Shown: positions 42,971 to 51,926 of the stretch, piece after piece | How the letters are laid out: each line of letters begins with the position of its first letter | How positions within the stretch are numbered: position 1 is the stretch's first letter | Assembly: GCF_021215455.1 (NCBI RefSeq) | Contig: NZ_JAJPWV010000002.1 | Coordinates: 1 to 64,000 of the forward strand | Reading direction: 5' to 3' | Source: Mucilaginibacter roseus | Lineage (GTDB): Bacteria; Bacteroidota; Bacteroidia; Sphingobacteriales; Sphingobacteriaceae | DNA: 64,000 nt | Program-made: the position numbers and the translations under genes | The notes under the pieces: generated by a model | What the model saw: the letters and a program-made list of their open reading frames with translations, nothing else | The model's database searches: none | Told to the model about the DNA's origin: nothing

Positions 42971-43474
42971 ATGAACGACGTTGATTTTGCAAAAGCCAGC
43001 ATTCATGAGTTGGACGCTGAATACACCGCATCATTGAAATGCCTTGAGCGCATACCTGAAACTTTATTTGAGTACAGACCGCACGAAAAATCGATGGCGT
43101 TAGGTTACCTCGCCTTGTTAGTAGCTGAGATACCGTTATGGGTTTATCATATCGCATCGGGCAATGATATTGACTTTGCAACATATACCCACTTTCAACC
43201 TAAGACTACCGGCGAGTTAGTCGATCATTTTAAAAGCAACCAGCAAAAAGCTATTGAGGTGTTAAAGGGCATTCAAGATGGTGACCTGGTCGGCACGTTT
43301 TCGCTTAAAAACAACGGAACCGTTTTGCATAGCGAACCACGCAGAGACAGCATTTCATCAAGCATAAACCATATGGTGCACCACCGCGGCCAACTAACCG
43401 TTTACATGCGTTTAAACAATATTCCAGTGCCTTCAATTTATGGCCCGTCAGCAGATGACCGCACTTTTGGTTAA
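42971..43474 (+). CDS. DinB family protein
   Basis: A 167-residue four-helix-bundle protein of the DinB/YfiT superfamily, often metal-dependent thiol enzymes. The C-terminal H-x-x-x-H pair is clear in INHMVHHRGQLTVYMRL. The N-terminal metal-binding His expected in the L-x-x-H region is not evident (LGYLALLVAEIPLW), so metal binding may be altered. The length is normal. The function, whether thiol transferase or other, is unknown. It lies 49 bases after the yigZ-type gene. Confidence 0.85.
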   Translation: MNDVDFAKASIHELDAEYTASLKCLERIPETLFEYRPHEKSMALGYLALLVAEIPLWVYHIASGNDIDFATYTHFQPKTTGELVDHFKSNQQKAIEVLKGIQDGDLVGTFSLKNNGTVLHSEPRRDSISSSINHMVHHRGQLTVYMRLNNIPVPSIYGPSADDRTFG

Positions 43475-43563
43475 TAACCCAAATTTTGCTAAAAATAATT
43501 GCAGTGTATAAAACAAAGCTAAAGCGGTACCTGTTTATAAGCTATTATTTATCCATTAAGAAC

Positions 43564-43842
43564 ATGAACAGCCTGCCTTTGGGAATCTATCTCGAAAATG
43601 AGAAACGGTTTGAGTTTGACTTTGTACGTCATCTTTTAAAGATCAGCTATTTTAAAGATTCAAAAATTTCCGGCAGTATTGTTTCTCCATTCAGGATCAT
43701 ACGCACTGATGAAGGCTTATGCCTTGTAGTGCACAATTATGACCGCTCGGGAGAGAAACGTATTACGGTAGAATCAATAGGGCTGAATGAGTTGGTTATT
43801 AATCATGAAAACACCTCCTATAAATTAAAAAAAGTGGCCTGA
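43564..43842 (+). CDS. small hypothetical protein
   Basis: A 92-residue cytoplasmic protein starting MNSLPLGIYLENEKRFEFDF; the frame is open from 43486 (118 codons) but the first 26 residues are basic and look like untranslated leader. The mature part is beta-rich and shows no recognised domain. It has no signal or membrane segment. It is followed by a clear terminator, which supports a real transcript. Confidence 0.5.
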   Translation: MNSLPLGIYLENEKRFEFDFVRHLLKISYFKDSKISGSIVSPFRIIRTDEGLCLVVHNYDRSGEKRITVESIGLNELVINHENTSYKLKKVA

Positions 43843-43863
43843 CCAACCCGAAAATAGATGATG

Positions 43864-43890
43864 AAGGGCAGCAGAACTGCCCTTTTTTTA
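43864..43890 (+). terminator. terminator before mgtE
   Basis: A perfect 8-bp stem AAGGGCAG / CTGCCCTT with loop CAGAA is followed by T7. It lies 21 bases after the small hypothetical gene. Confidence 0.85.
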
Positions 43891-43928
43891 TTTTATAAAG
43901 GAGATAATTTTAGCTACATTAGGCAGGT

Positions 43929-45278
43929 ATGCAATCTTTTGAACTTGATAAAACCGACCTGCAGCGCATCAAAAGCGCCTTAGAAGGCAATGATGCTGAT
44001 TTAGAGAAAATTCTGAATGAGTATCATGCGTCGGAGATTGCTATACTCTTTGAAAAACTGCCACAGGAAGCCAAGGAAAAAATTATATCTATACTCCCTG
44101 CTGATTTTGCCTCGGATGTTATTGCCGAGATGGACGAGGAGCATCACCCGGAAGATATATTAATTAACCTTGACCCCGAGAAGCGTACCGAGATAGTTGA
44201 GGAACTGGATGACGACGTTGCCACCGATATTATTGCCCAGCTTGATGAAGATGAGCAGCAGGAAATATTAGACGACCTTGACCATGAGGATGCCAGCAAT
44301 ATACGCACCCTGCTGAGCTATGCCGAGGATACCGCCGGTGGTTTGATGACCACTGATGTTACTACGGTAAACATCGGCATGAATAAAATGGAGGCGCTGG
44401 ATGCCGTTATCAAGCAATCAGAAGAACAGGAAGAATTTTATACCATATTCGCTGTTGATGATAATAACATTCTGCAAGGCATTGTATCGCTCAAAAATAT
44501 CATCAAATCGCGTCATGATGTAATGATACGCGACCTGGTGGTGACGGAGTTTGTACATGTACAGGCCGACGTTGACCAGGAAGAAGTTGCCCGCCTGATA
44601 CAACAATACAACATCAACAGCATACCGGTAGTGGATGAGCACATGAAACTGCTTGGCCGCATTACGGTTGATGATATTATTGACGTAATGCAGGAAGAAA
44701 ATACCGAAGATATTTTGAAGATCTCCGGTGTATCTGAAGATGAAGAACTGAGCGGTAGCTGGCAGGATGCGGTAAAAAGCCGCCTGCCTTGGCTGGTGAT
44801 CAACCTGGGGACGGCATTCCTTGCGGCATCCATCATCCGCAGTTTTGATGATACGGTAAAGGCGCTCCCCATCATGTCGGCCTACATGACCATTATTGCC
44901 GGTATGGGTGGTAACGCGGCAACGCAGGCGCTGGCCGTTACGGTGAGGCGTATCTCGTTAAGCGATCTGACCGACAACCAGGCTTACCGTACCGTTTTAA
45001 AGGAGTTATTAGTAGGTATGATCAACGGTGCATCCAATGGTTTGATCGTATTGTTAGTAGCCTTGTTTTATGATGCCAACCCGATGCTGGGTTTAGTACT
45101 TTTTTTGGCGATGACAGGTAATTTGCTAATCGCTGGCATTACCGGGGCATCCATACCGCTAATACTTAAGCGTGTTGGTATTGACCCTGCTGTGGCATCA
45201 TCCATCATAATAACCACATTTACAGATTGTTTTGGTTTTTTGCTGCCACTATGGGTAGCTTCAAAGCTTTTATTATAA
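43929..45278 (+). CDS. mgtE: magnesium transporter MgtE
   Basis: A 449-residue homodimeric Mg2+ channel. The acidic N domain (about 25-130, with repeated LPQEAKEKIISILPADFASD-like helices) senses cytosolic Mg2+. Two CBS domains (about 135-255) follow, then five membrane helices (about 280-445). In the pore region AYMTIIAGMGGNAATQALAVTVR is the MgtE signature, and ITGASIPLILKRVGIDPAVASSIIITTFTDCFGF (at about residues 401-434) supplies the pore Asp. No Mg2+-sensing leader is visible in the short upstream gap. bioB follows 24 bases later. Confidence 0.95.
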   Translation: MQSFELDKTDLQRIKSALEGNDADLEKILNEYHASEIAILFEKLPQEAKEKIISILPADFASDVIAEMDEEHHPEDILINLDPEKRTEIVEELDDDVATDIIAQLDEDEQQEILDDLDHEDASNIRTLLSYAEDTAGGLMTTDVTTVNIGMNKMEALDAVIKQSEEQEEFYTIFAVDDNNILQGIVSLKNIIKSRHDVMIRDLVVTEFVHVQADVDQEEVARLIQQYNINSIPVVDEHMKLLGRITVDDIIDVMQEENTEDILKISGVSEDEELSGSWQDAVKSRLPWLVINLGTAFLAASIIRSFDDTVKALPIMSAYMTIIAGMGGNAATQALAVTVRRISLSDLTDNQAYRTVLKELLVGMINGASNGLIVLLVALFYDANPMLGLVLFLAMTGNLLIAGITGASIPLILKRVGIDPAVASSIIITTFTDCFGFLLPLWVASKLLL

Positions 45279-45302
45279 ATTTGAACCATCAAAATTGAAG
45301 AG

Positions 45303-46322
45303 ATGACAGAGGTAAGAAATAACTGGACACAGGACGAAATTGCCGAGATTTACCACTCGCCATTGCTTGACCTGGTTTACCGCGCGGCTACCATTCACCG
45401 CGAAAATAAGGACTACTCAGAAGTACAGATAAGTTCATTAATATCAATTAAAACCGGCGGCTGCACCGAAGATTGCGCCTATTGCCCGCAAGCGGCGCGT
45501 TACAATACCGGTGTTGAAGTGCATGCCATTATGCCCAAACACGAGGTGGTTGCCGCTGCCGAGAGAGCAAAAGCCGGCGGTGCTTCACGCCTTTGCATGG
45601 GCGCAGCCTGGCGCGAAGTACGCGATAACCGCGACTTTGATAAGGTGATTGATATGGTGAAAGCCGTTAATGAACTTGACATGGAGGTTTGCTGTACCCT
45701 GGGTATGCTTACCGAAAGCCAGGCACAGCGTTTGGCCGATGCCGGGTTATATGCTTACAATCACAACCTCGATACCTCAGAAGATGATTACAAGCGTATA
45801 ATCACTACCCGTACGTATGATGATCGTTTACAAACGCTGGAGCATGTACGTAAAGCCAAGATCACAGTATGCAGCGGCGGCATTATTGGCTTAGGTGAAA
45901 CGGTTGAGGACCGGATATCGATGCTGAAAACCTTGTCAAACCTTCCGAAGCACCCGGAATCAGTGCCGATTAACGCGCTGGTACCGGTAAAGGGTACCCC
46001 GCTTGCAGATCAGCCGCGCGTAGCCATTTGGGATATGGTACGTATGATAGCTACCGCCCGCATTATTATGCCGCGCACGGTGGTACGCCTTTCAGCAGGC
46101 CGTACCGAGATGAGCACATTGGAACAAGCCTTCTGCTTTATGGCAGGCGCCAATTCCATCTTCGCCGGAGATAAATTGCTTACCACCCCTAACCCGGCAT
46201 TTGCCGACGACATGGCTATGTTTGAGTTGCTGGGCCTTACCCCACGCAAAGCATTCAAAAACGGCCGACCTAACGAGGTAAAAGAAGTAAAAGAAATGAG
46301 CATTAACGAGGTTATCGGTTAA
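45303..46322 (+). CDS. bioB: biotin synthase
   Basis: A 339-residue radical SAM enzyme inserting sulphur into dethiobiotin. The radical cluster Cys triad is CTEDCAYC (C54, C58, C61). Further hallmarks are CCTLGMLTESQAQRLADAGLYAYNHNLDTS (at about residues 130-159), GGIIGLGE, and the cluster-two region RLSAGRTEMS (Arg ligand). The length is normal. No other bio gene is near; in Bacteroidota bioB is often separated from bioA/D/F. A terminator follows. Confidence 0.97.
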   Translation: MTEVRNNWTQDEIAEIYHSPLLDLVYRAATIHRENKDYSEVQISSLISIKTGGCTEDCAYCPQAARYNTGVEVHAIMPKHEVVAAAERAKAGGASRLCMGAAWREVRDNRDFDKVIDMVKAVNELDMEVCCTLGMLTESQAQRLADAGLYAYNHNLDTSEDDYKRIITTRTYDDRLQTLEHVRKAKITVCSGGIIGLGETVEDRISMLKTLSNLPKHPESVPINALVPVKGTPLADQPRVAIWDMVRMIATARIIMPRTVVRLSAGRTEMSTLEQAFCFMAGANSIFAGDKLLTTPNPAFADDMAMFELLGLTPRKAFKNGRPNEVKEVKEMSINEVIG

Positions 46323-46350
46323 CGATAGCTTACTTACTGCTATAAATACA

Positions 46351-46378
46351 AAAGGCGCGTTATCACTAACGCGCCTTT
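46351..46378. terminator. bidirectional terminator between bioB and the DUF3857 genes
   Basis: A perfect 12-bp stem AAAGGCGCGTTA / TAACGCGCCTTT with loop TCAC. It lies 28 bases after bioB and 16 bases from the converging DUF3857 gene, with A- and T-rich ends. Confidence 0.88.
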
Positions 46379-46394
46379 GCTTTGCTTTCAAGTT

Positions 46395-48302
46395 CTATTG
46401 CTTAACCAATGTGGCATTGTAATTATCTGCATCGGCAACATCTTCAAAAAACTTCACTAAGTCGGCATAAGTTTCCTTATCATAAGTACCGTCTATCAGT
46501 TTAATTGTACGTTTGTAAACAAGCTTGTTACCCGTTAAATTCATAATGGCCATGTATGTTCCAAACGGTTTATTTATGGCTATCAATAACGGTTTTTTTT
46601 CGTATTGGTAATTGCCAGCCGGTAACGTGTAAACAATTTCATCTTCATCCGTATAGCCACGTTGTATGCAAACATCCGTTGTTCTGTTGCGTATATCGCG
46701 TATGCTGCGGGTTTTATTGGCAATATTAGGGGTGAAATGCAGCTTGTTATTAGCTACAGACGCGTAATCGCGCGCGCTAAACTGTAGTTCCTCGCTGAGC
46801 TCCGGATTAATATCTTTCACTTTCTCAAACTTTAGCTTGCCTACATCGAGGTTATTAATGGCGTAGGCTTCTTTTATCTCCTTCAACTGGTCAGCGGGCG
46901 ACTCATAAGTCAGGTTTTCCTGGTTTTCGTACTGAGTGCCTTTATAAAGAGTTTTCATACTTCCCGAAACTTCGCCTGCCGAATCAAGCTTAAGCGTCGC
47001 CTTTCGCAATTGTATATTTTTCTCCGCTGTATACTTTGGCGTATGCAGCAACACACCACCTTCAGGCGTGCAGGCCAAAACCGTACGGTCATCAGTAAAA
47101 TCACCCAAATAGCCGAAAGGCATTTTTTGACTGGTGCACTCCAGCCAGGTAGTATCATTTTTAAACGGTAGACATAAAATAATGTGGTTGCCATCATTTA
47201 TGGTAGCAAAATCAGGATCAACGTTTACTTTACGGCTGCCGGCGTTCACCACGCAATAGTATGATTTTATGTTAGCTGCTGCCAGCAAGGCCTGTGTATA
47301 ATTTACCAGTGCTTTACAATCGCCGTAGCTCAACCGGTCAACATCATCCGCGGGAAACGGCCTGTAACCGCCAATACCAATCTGTATGCTAATGTACCGC
47401 GTACGCTGCTGCATATACTCGTATATTTTTTTAGCACGCTGCTTTTCGTCAGGAATATCTTTTGTAAGCTCTTTAATGTTGGCAATTGTAGCCGGCGAAA
47501 GCGCCTGCCTGCCTACAAGCAAGCTATTGTACACCCATTTGCCCAGCTCGTTCCAGTTATTAAAACTTCCGGTGTAAGCACCATACCTGAAGTTGACAGG
47601 TGCAATCTTAACCATCGGCAAAAAGGTTTCGGGATTGGGGCTATATGGCTCTTGCCTGGTAGCTTTTAAATTATTTACCAGCCAGCTGTAGGTGGCCATA
47701 CCATCCTTGTTTGTACCTGTTTGCACCTTAGCCGGTAAATTCATTTCCTTATAACGGATGTTGAAATTAGGGCGGCAAATAACGGTAAACGAACTTTTTT
47801 CAACAGCGGTATTGGTACTTGACGCAGGCATCCAGCTTGCTAAAGAAAGCGTTTGCTTATCGCGCGTTTCGTACTCATACTCTACCGTGTAAGGGTAATC
47901 AACCACTGCGGGTTTAAAGTGCATTACACGGGTATCTTCGTATAACGAGAAATTGTTCCCTGCATAAGCATCTTCAAAATTACGCTCGCTTATTTTTGCC
48001 GTAACATTGCCGGAGCTGTTGTACACAAAACCCTTGATGTATTTGATCGAGGTATTTTTATCATGCCATACCAATATCTCCGCGTCTTCATCACCACTCC
48101 TGTTAAATATGGTGATCGCCTTTTTTATACGACGGGTTTGTGCCCCGATATCACTAATTTCAACTACTTCATCGCTATACCTGATAACCGACGACGCATA
48201 AGGCAGCAGTTGCTTGGGTATTAACGATACATCGTAATTTTGCTGTGCTTTTGCTGTAACAGCGCAGGCTATAAATAAACTTAGTATAAGTAAACGTTTC
48301 AT
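46395..48302 (-). CDS. DUF3857 protein with transglutaminase-like domain (active-site Cys kept)
   Basis: A 635-residue exported protein. A signal peptide (about 1-20, ending AKAQ) is followed by a DUF3857 domain (about 60-230, SVIRYSDEVVEISD and VDYPYTVEYEYETRD). A transglutaminase-like core and a C-terminal DUF2569-like beta region complete it. The Cys is in SYGDCKALVNYTQALLAA, the His in DGNHIILCL, and the third position is Glu (TWLECTSQ) rather than Asp. It is cotranscribed with a paralogue 8 bases upstream (48311-50290), whose catalytic Cys and His are missing. The substrate is unknown. Confidence 0.85.
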   Translation of the reverse strand: MKRLLILSLFIACAVTAKAQQNYDVSLIPKQLLPYASSVIRYSDEVVEISDIGAQTRRIKKAITIFNRSGDEDAEILVWHDKNTSIKYIKGFVYNSSGNVTAKISERNFEDAYAGNNFSLYEDTRVMHFKPAVVDYPYTVEYEYETRDKQTLSLASWMPASSTNTAVEKSSFTVICRPNFNIRYKEMNLPAKVQTGTNKDGMATYSWLVNNLKATRQEPYSPNPETFLPMVKIAPVNFRYGAYTGSFNNWNELGKWVYNSLLVGRQALSPATIANIKELTKDIPDEKQRAKKIYEYMQQRTRYISIQIGIGGYRPFPADDVDRLSYGDCKALVNYTQALLAAANIKSYYCVVNAGSRKVNVDPDFATINDGNHIILCLPFKNDTTWLECTSQKMPFGYLGDFTDDRTVLACTPEGGVLLHTPKYTAEKNIQLRKATLKLDSAGEVSGSMKTLYKGTQYENQENLTYESPADQLKEIKEAYAINNLDVGKLKFEKVKDINPELSEELQFSARDYASVANNKLHFTPNIANKTRSIRDIRNRTTDVCIQRGYTDEDEIVYTLPAGNYQYEKKPLLIAINKPFGTYMAIMNLTGNKLVYKRTIKLIDGTYDKETYADLVKFFEDVADADNYNATLVKQ

Positions 48303-48310
48303 TGATGCAA

Positions 48311-50290
48311 TTACCCTTTAGTAAAGACTAAATCAACCTTTTGAGCCTGAATGATCTGATTATACAGTTCTTTCAGGTAAGGATATTCTGAAGACGCATA
48401 AACCGGTTTATTGAATTGTGTAATGTGCGAAAATGAAAATTTATTACCTATCGTCTCAAAATTGGTAACAAACCTGCCGCCGTTATCCGGCAACGTTAAG
48501 CCCACGTTTTTTGGCGAATACTCAATTTTGTAATTCGCCGGTAGTTCTATGTTTAAACTAACACGGTCTGTTGATGCTACACCTAAGTCAACCGGGTATG
48601 TTCTTTCCTCAAGCTTAAACGGGTTTTCAGCTATACGGTGAAGTAGGAACGGGTTAAAGGTTAATTTTTTTGAGTCGAGGTTGTCGTATAAATCTATTTC
48701 CACCTCGTAATATTCAATAACGCCCCTGTCTAAACTATCAACGTTTTTAACGTCTGATTTTAATATCTTCATCCTCGGCATTCGCTCGTCATAGTTCTCT
48801 ACATATTCGTCAACAGTATTAAACTTACTGATCTCGATACGCTTGCGGTAGGCATCGTAACCGGTTAAAATACTGCTGATAGTACCTTTGAGCTTACCAT
48901 TTTCCTGCAATTTAAAATCGAGCACATAAGTGCCGCTTTCGGTTTGTTTAGTAATGTCAGCCCAATACGATGGTTTATCCAGACTAAACACCCGGCCCTG
49001 GTCATTCATGCAACGCATTGGTAAGGTACCAAACCCAAGCAGCGGGTCGGTAGCGTCGAGAAAGTAAGTTTTACCTTCGATATCGATTTTTGCAATCAGG
49101 TAGTTAAATTCAGTAAGCACAGGATAGAGCTTGGTGATAAAACCATTCTCGCGGGTTGAAATTAAAACCGGCTCAGCATCGTATCCGGCGCTTTTAAGCG
49201 CCACCACTAAAGCAAGGTTAACATCGGCTACGTTACCGGTATGCTTTTCAAAGGCTTTCCTGATGCCGTCAAAACTGTAAATTGCATAAAAATGATTCCA
49301 TTTTATATTTTTCTGGATGAAGTGATATACGGCCTGCGCTTTTTCGAGCGGAGCTGTTTTACCGGCTAATACCGGTATCAGCTTTTCTTTAAAAAAATCT
49401 TTCTTTTTTAACTGGCTACCGAATGATTCGTCAGACCGTAACTCGCGGTCAACGTCCCGCCACTCTTTTGACAATTTTACTTTTGAACCGGTATTCAGGT
49501 TAGTATAATCTTCAAGCTCAAAGTAAATGGCCGACAAAAAATTATTTTTAGAGGTCATGTACTCCTCTTCTTTAAATGCCGGTATGTCTTTCATGGCGAA
49601 TATAAACCTGGAGCAATCGGCTTTGATACCTCCTATGCTGAAACATTCGCGTTCGAGTTCAGGCTTGTACTTTCCGCCTTCCAACATTTTCAAAACGCCG
49701 CGTAACGATATTTTGTAGTTGTAAACGGCGGGCAACTGCACCTTATATTCCGAATAAACCTTAGGGATATCCGACTGAAAATCCCATTTCCTGAACTCCT
49801 GTATGTAAGGGCTTTTTAAGTGGTATTTATATTCAATAACGCAGCCTTCGTGCAGTGCCGGCATGGCAAACCGCACCGTATTCCAATAGGTGTTTTGTTT
49901 CACCGTAAATACATTTTTGGGGCTTAGCTGCTCCTTTACCGCTTCGCCTTTTTCGTTGGTATAATAAGTAATGCCTTCAATCTCGCTTACTTCCTCGCCA
50001 GAATTTGAATTTACACGTATCGGTATCTCAATGTTGCCGTTGGCGTATCCTTTGGCGTCAAAAATCTTGATCTTAACATGATAATCAAATTCTAAGGTAA
50101 TACGGTCAGCATCTCCTATGCGCGCGTTGCCATATTCCTGCAACACTACCGCATGTGCCGAAGTATCGTTTTTGTAGGACTTGCTGTTCAGCTCATCATA
50201 GGAGAACTTACCGTAATCAAAATCCTGCGCGTTAACCGATGTACATAGTGCAAAAATGGCCGAAGCCAGGGAGAGTAATTTTCTTTTCAT
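48311..50290 (-). CDS. DUF3857 protein, transglutaminase-like domain probably inactive
   Basis: A 659-residue exported protein starting at the ATG at 50290 (MKRKLLSLASAIFALCTSVNA, at residues 1-21); the earlier start adds a non-signal leader. It has DUF3857 then a transglutaminase-like fold. The catalytic Cys position reads GNVADVNLALVVALKSAG (expected G-N-C-K-D), and the His position reads EFNYLIAKI (expected H/N-H). Two of three catalytic residues are therefore replaced, while Asp in FLDATDP remains. It may bind a partner or glycan rather than catalyse. It is the first gene of the pair. Confidence 0.82.
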   Translation of the reverse strand: MKRKLLSLASAIFALCTSVNAQDFDYGKFSYDELNSKSYKNDTSAHAVVLQEYGNARIGDADRITLEFDYHVKIKIFDAKGYANGNIEIPIRVNSNSGEEVSEIEGITYYTNEKGEAVKEQLSPKNVFTVKQNTYWNTVRFAMPALHEGCVIEYKYHLKSPYIQEFRKWDFQSDIPKVYSEYKVQLPAVYNYKISLRGVLKMLEGGKYKPELERECFSIGGIKADCSRFIFAMKDIPAFKEEEYMTSKNNFLSAIYFELEDYTNLNTGSKVKLSKEWRDVDRELRSDESFGSQLKKKDFFKEKLIPVLAGKTAPLEKAQAVYHFIQKNIKWNHFYAIYSFDGIRKAFEKHTGNVADVNLALVVALKSAGYDAEPVLISTRENGFITKLYPVLTEFNYLIAKIDIEGKTYFLDATDPLLGFGTLPMRCMNDQGRVFSLDKPSYWADITKQTESGTYVLDFKLQENGKLKGTISSILTGYDAYRKRIEISKFNTVDEYVENYDERMPRMKILKSDVKNVDSLDRGVIEYYEVEIDLYDNLDSKKLTFNPFLLHRIAENPFKLEERTYPVDLGVASTDRVSLNIELPANYKIEYSPKNVGLTLPDNGGRFVTNFETIGNKFSFSHITQFNKPVYASSEYPYLKELYNQIIQAQKVDLVFTKG

Positions 50291-50419
50291 GAAGTGATAA
50301 AGTCCGATCGTTTTTTCGGTCATAAAAATACTAAATCAAGCGGATAAGCAAATAATTTACCGCCAATTAGTTGTTTATAACCGCAAATAATTTCAAACAA
50401 CTAAAGTTTTTTAAGACCT

Positions 50420-51436
50420 TTGCCCTCAATGAAATTGATTTTAAAACGTCCGCTGGCCTTTTTTGACCTGGAAACTACCGGTACCAACCTGGGTACCGAC
50501 CGCATATTGGAAATAGCCGTTATAAAACTGCACCCTGATGATAGTGAAGAAGTTAAAACCTGGCGCGTTAACCCAGGGATGCCTATTCCGCTGGAATCGT
50601 CGCTGGTACATGGCATTTATGATGAGCATATAGCCAACGAGCCTGCCTTTGAAGCGCTCGCTCAGGACATTGCCGACTTTATAGGTAAAAGTGACCTGGC
50701 CGGCTATAACTCCAACAAGTTTGATATACCTATGCTTATGGAAGAGTTTTTGCGTGCCAAGGTAGAGTTTGATTTGGAAAACCGCCATTTTGTGGATGTT
50801 CAAAACATTTTTCACCAGATGGAGCAGCGTACCTTAAAGGCGGCTTACCAGTTTTATTGCAGCAAGGATATTATAAATGCCCACAGTGCCGAGGCCGATA
50901 CCCGTGCCACCATGGAAGTACTGTTAGCGCAGGTAGCCCGTTACCATGGCACCGAATGGGAAGATAAAAAGGGCATACGCAGTGTGCCTGTTGTGGGCGA
51001 TGTTGAGGCGCTGCACAAATTTACCAACCTAAGCAAACCGGTCGATTTTGCAGGCCGTTTAGTGTACAACGAGGATGGCGAAGAAGTAATCAACTTTGGC
51101 AAGCATAAAGGCAAGCGCGTTGAAGATGTATTTGATGCCGAGCCAAGCTATTACTCCTGGATGATGCAGGGCGATTTCCCGCTGTATACTAAACGTAAGC
51201 TGGAAGAAATTTATAAACGCTGGAGCGCCAAAAAAGCTATTGAAAGGCAAAACCGCCCGCAGCAGCCTAAGCCTCAGCAACCCGCGCAGCAAAATTTTGT
51301 AAAAAAGGATTACCAAAAACCACAATATCAAAACAACAGGCCGAATAACAACTATTCCAAAAAGGATGATACCCCGGCGAAACCGGTTAACGATGATATG
51401 CTGAAGCTATTAGCTGATAAGTTTAAAAAGGGATAA
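50420..51436 (+). CDS. DEDDh 3'-5' exonuclease with C-terminal DUF3820-like domain
   Basis: A 338-residue protein. The N-terminal DnaQ-like exonuclease domain (about 10-175) has Exo I FFDLETTGTN, Exo II GYNSNKFDIPML and Exo III AHSAEADTRATME, with the DEDDh residues present. The next module (about 205-260, FGKHKGKRVEDVFDAEPSYYSWMMQGDFP, in full at about residues 224-252) matches the DUF3820 family found beside exonucleases. A Pro/Gln/Asn-rich linker with Lys residues and a final LKLLADKFKKG helix end the protein. It might be a proofreading-like or RNA-processing nuclease. It stands alone with its own palindromic terminator. Confidence 0.9.
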   Translation: MPSMKLILKRPLAFFDLETTGTNLGTDRILEIAVIKLHPDDSEEVKTWRVNPGMPIPLESSLVHGIYDEHIANEPAFEALAQDIADFIGKSDLAGYNSNKFDIPMLMEEFLRAKVEFDLENRHFVDVQNIFHQMEQRTLKAAYQFYCSKDIINAHSAEADTRATMEVLLAQVARYHGTEWEDKKGIRSVPVVGDVEALHKFTNLSKPVDFAGRLVYNEDGEEVINFGKHKGKRVEDVFDAEPSYYSWMMQGDFPLYTKRKLEEIYKRWSAKKAIERQNRPQQPKPQQPAQQNFVKKDYQKPQYQNNRPNNNYSKKDDTPAKPVNDDMLKLLADKFKKG

Positions 51437-51442
51437 AATAAT

Positions 51443-51470
51443 AAGGCCGATCATATGATCGGCCTTTGTT
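51443..51470 (+). terminator. 24-bp perfect palindromic terminator
   Basis: The perfect palindrome 51443-51466 (each arm AAGGCCGATCAT or its complement, no required loop) is followed by TTGTTGTTTATTT. It can act on both strands and separates the exonuclease from the converging TonB-C gene. Confidence 0.85.
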
Positions 51471-51522
51471 GTTTATTTATGTGATTGAAGAAACGTTATT
51501 AACTAATCAAGACATTACAATT

Positions 51523-51921
51523 TCATTTAAACGTAATTGGTAAGGTGTATTGAACACGACAAGGTTTCCCACGTGATATGCCGGGCTCCCACTTAGGGCT
51601 TGCCGCCATAATTTTTATGGCGGCCTTATCTGCGTCTTCGCTTAAACTTTTAGCAACCTTAATATCAGTGAGGCTACCGTCCTTTTGTACGATGAAGGTT
51701 AAAAAAACCCTACCCGGACCTGATACATTAGCTTCAGTAACACCCTTAGAAACAAATTTATATAAGGCAGGAAAGCCTCCGGGAAAAGACGGCTGCACTT
51801 CAACCGGGTAAAACACTTCTGCGCTATCCGTTTTTACTGTATCGGTATTAGGCCTATCTTGCGCGCTTAGCTGTGAAGCACTATATAATAGTGTTAAAAA
51901 GACAACTGTAAATTTTATCAT
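51523..51921 (-). CDS. exported TonB C-terminal-domain protein
   Basis: A 132-residue protein with a signal peptide (about 1-20, SASQLSAQ) and a TonB_C domain (about 45-132, with VFLTFIVQKDGSLTDIKVAKSLSEDADKAA, at about residues 77-106, and KWEPGISRGKPCRVQYTLPI). No N-terminal membrane anchor or Pro-rich spacer of classical TonB is present, so it cannot act alone as an energy transducer. It is the second gene of a tandem pair with 51927-52328 (5-base gap). Possible roles include binding TonB-box peptides in the periplasm. Confidence 0.82.
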   Translation of the reverse strand: MIKFTVVFLTLLYSASQLSAQDRPNTDTVKTDSAEVFYPVEVQPSFPGGFPALYKFVSKGVTEANVSGPGRVFLTFIVQKDGSLTDIKVAKSLSEDADKAAIKIMAASPKWEPGISRGKPCRVQYTLPITFK

Positions 51922-51926
51922 GTTAT

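Noticed and set aside
45250..45302. possible biotin or metal riboswitch before bioB
   Set aside because: Only 24 bases separate mgtE and bioB, which is far too short for a known riboswitch.
48289..48300. AGTAAACGTTTC resembling the operator core
   Set aside because: It is inside the signal-peptide codons (MKRLLI) of the DUF3857 gene and is not palindromic, so it is a coding coincidence.
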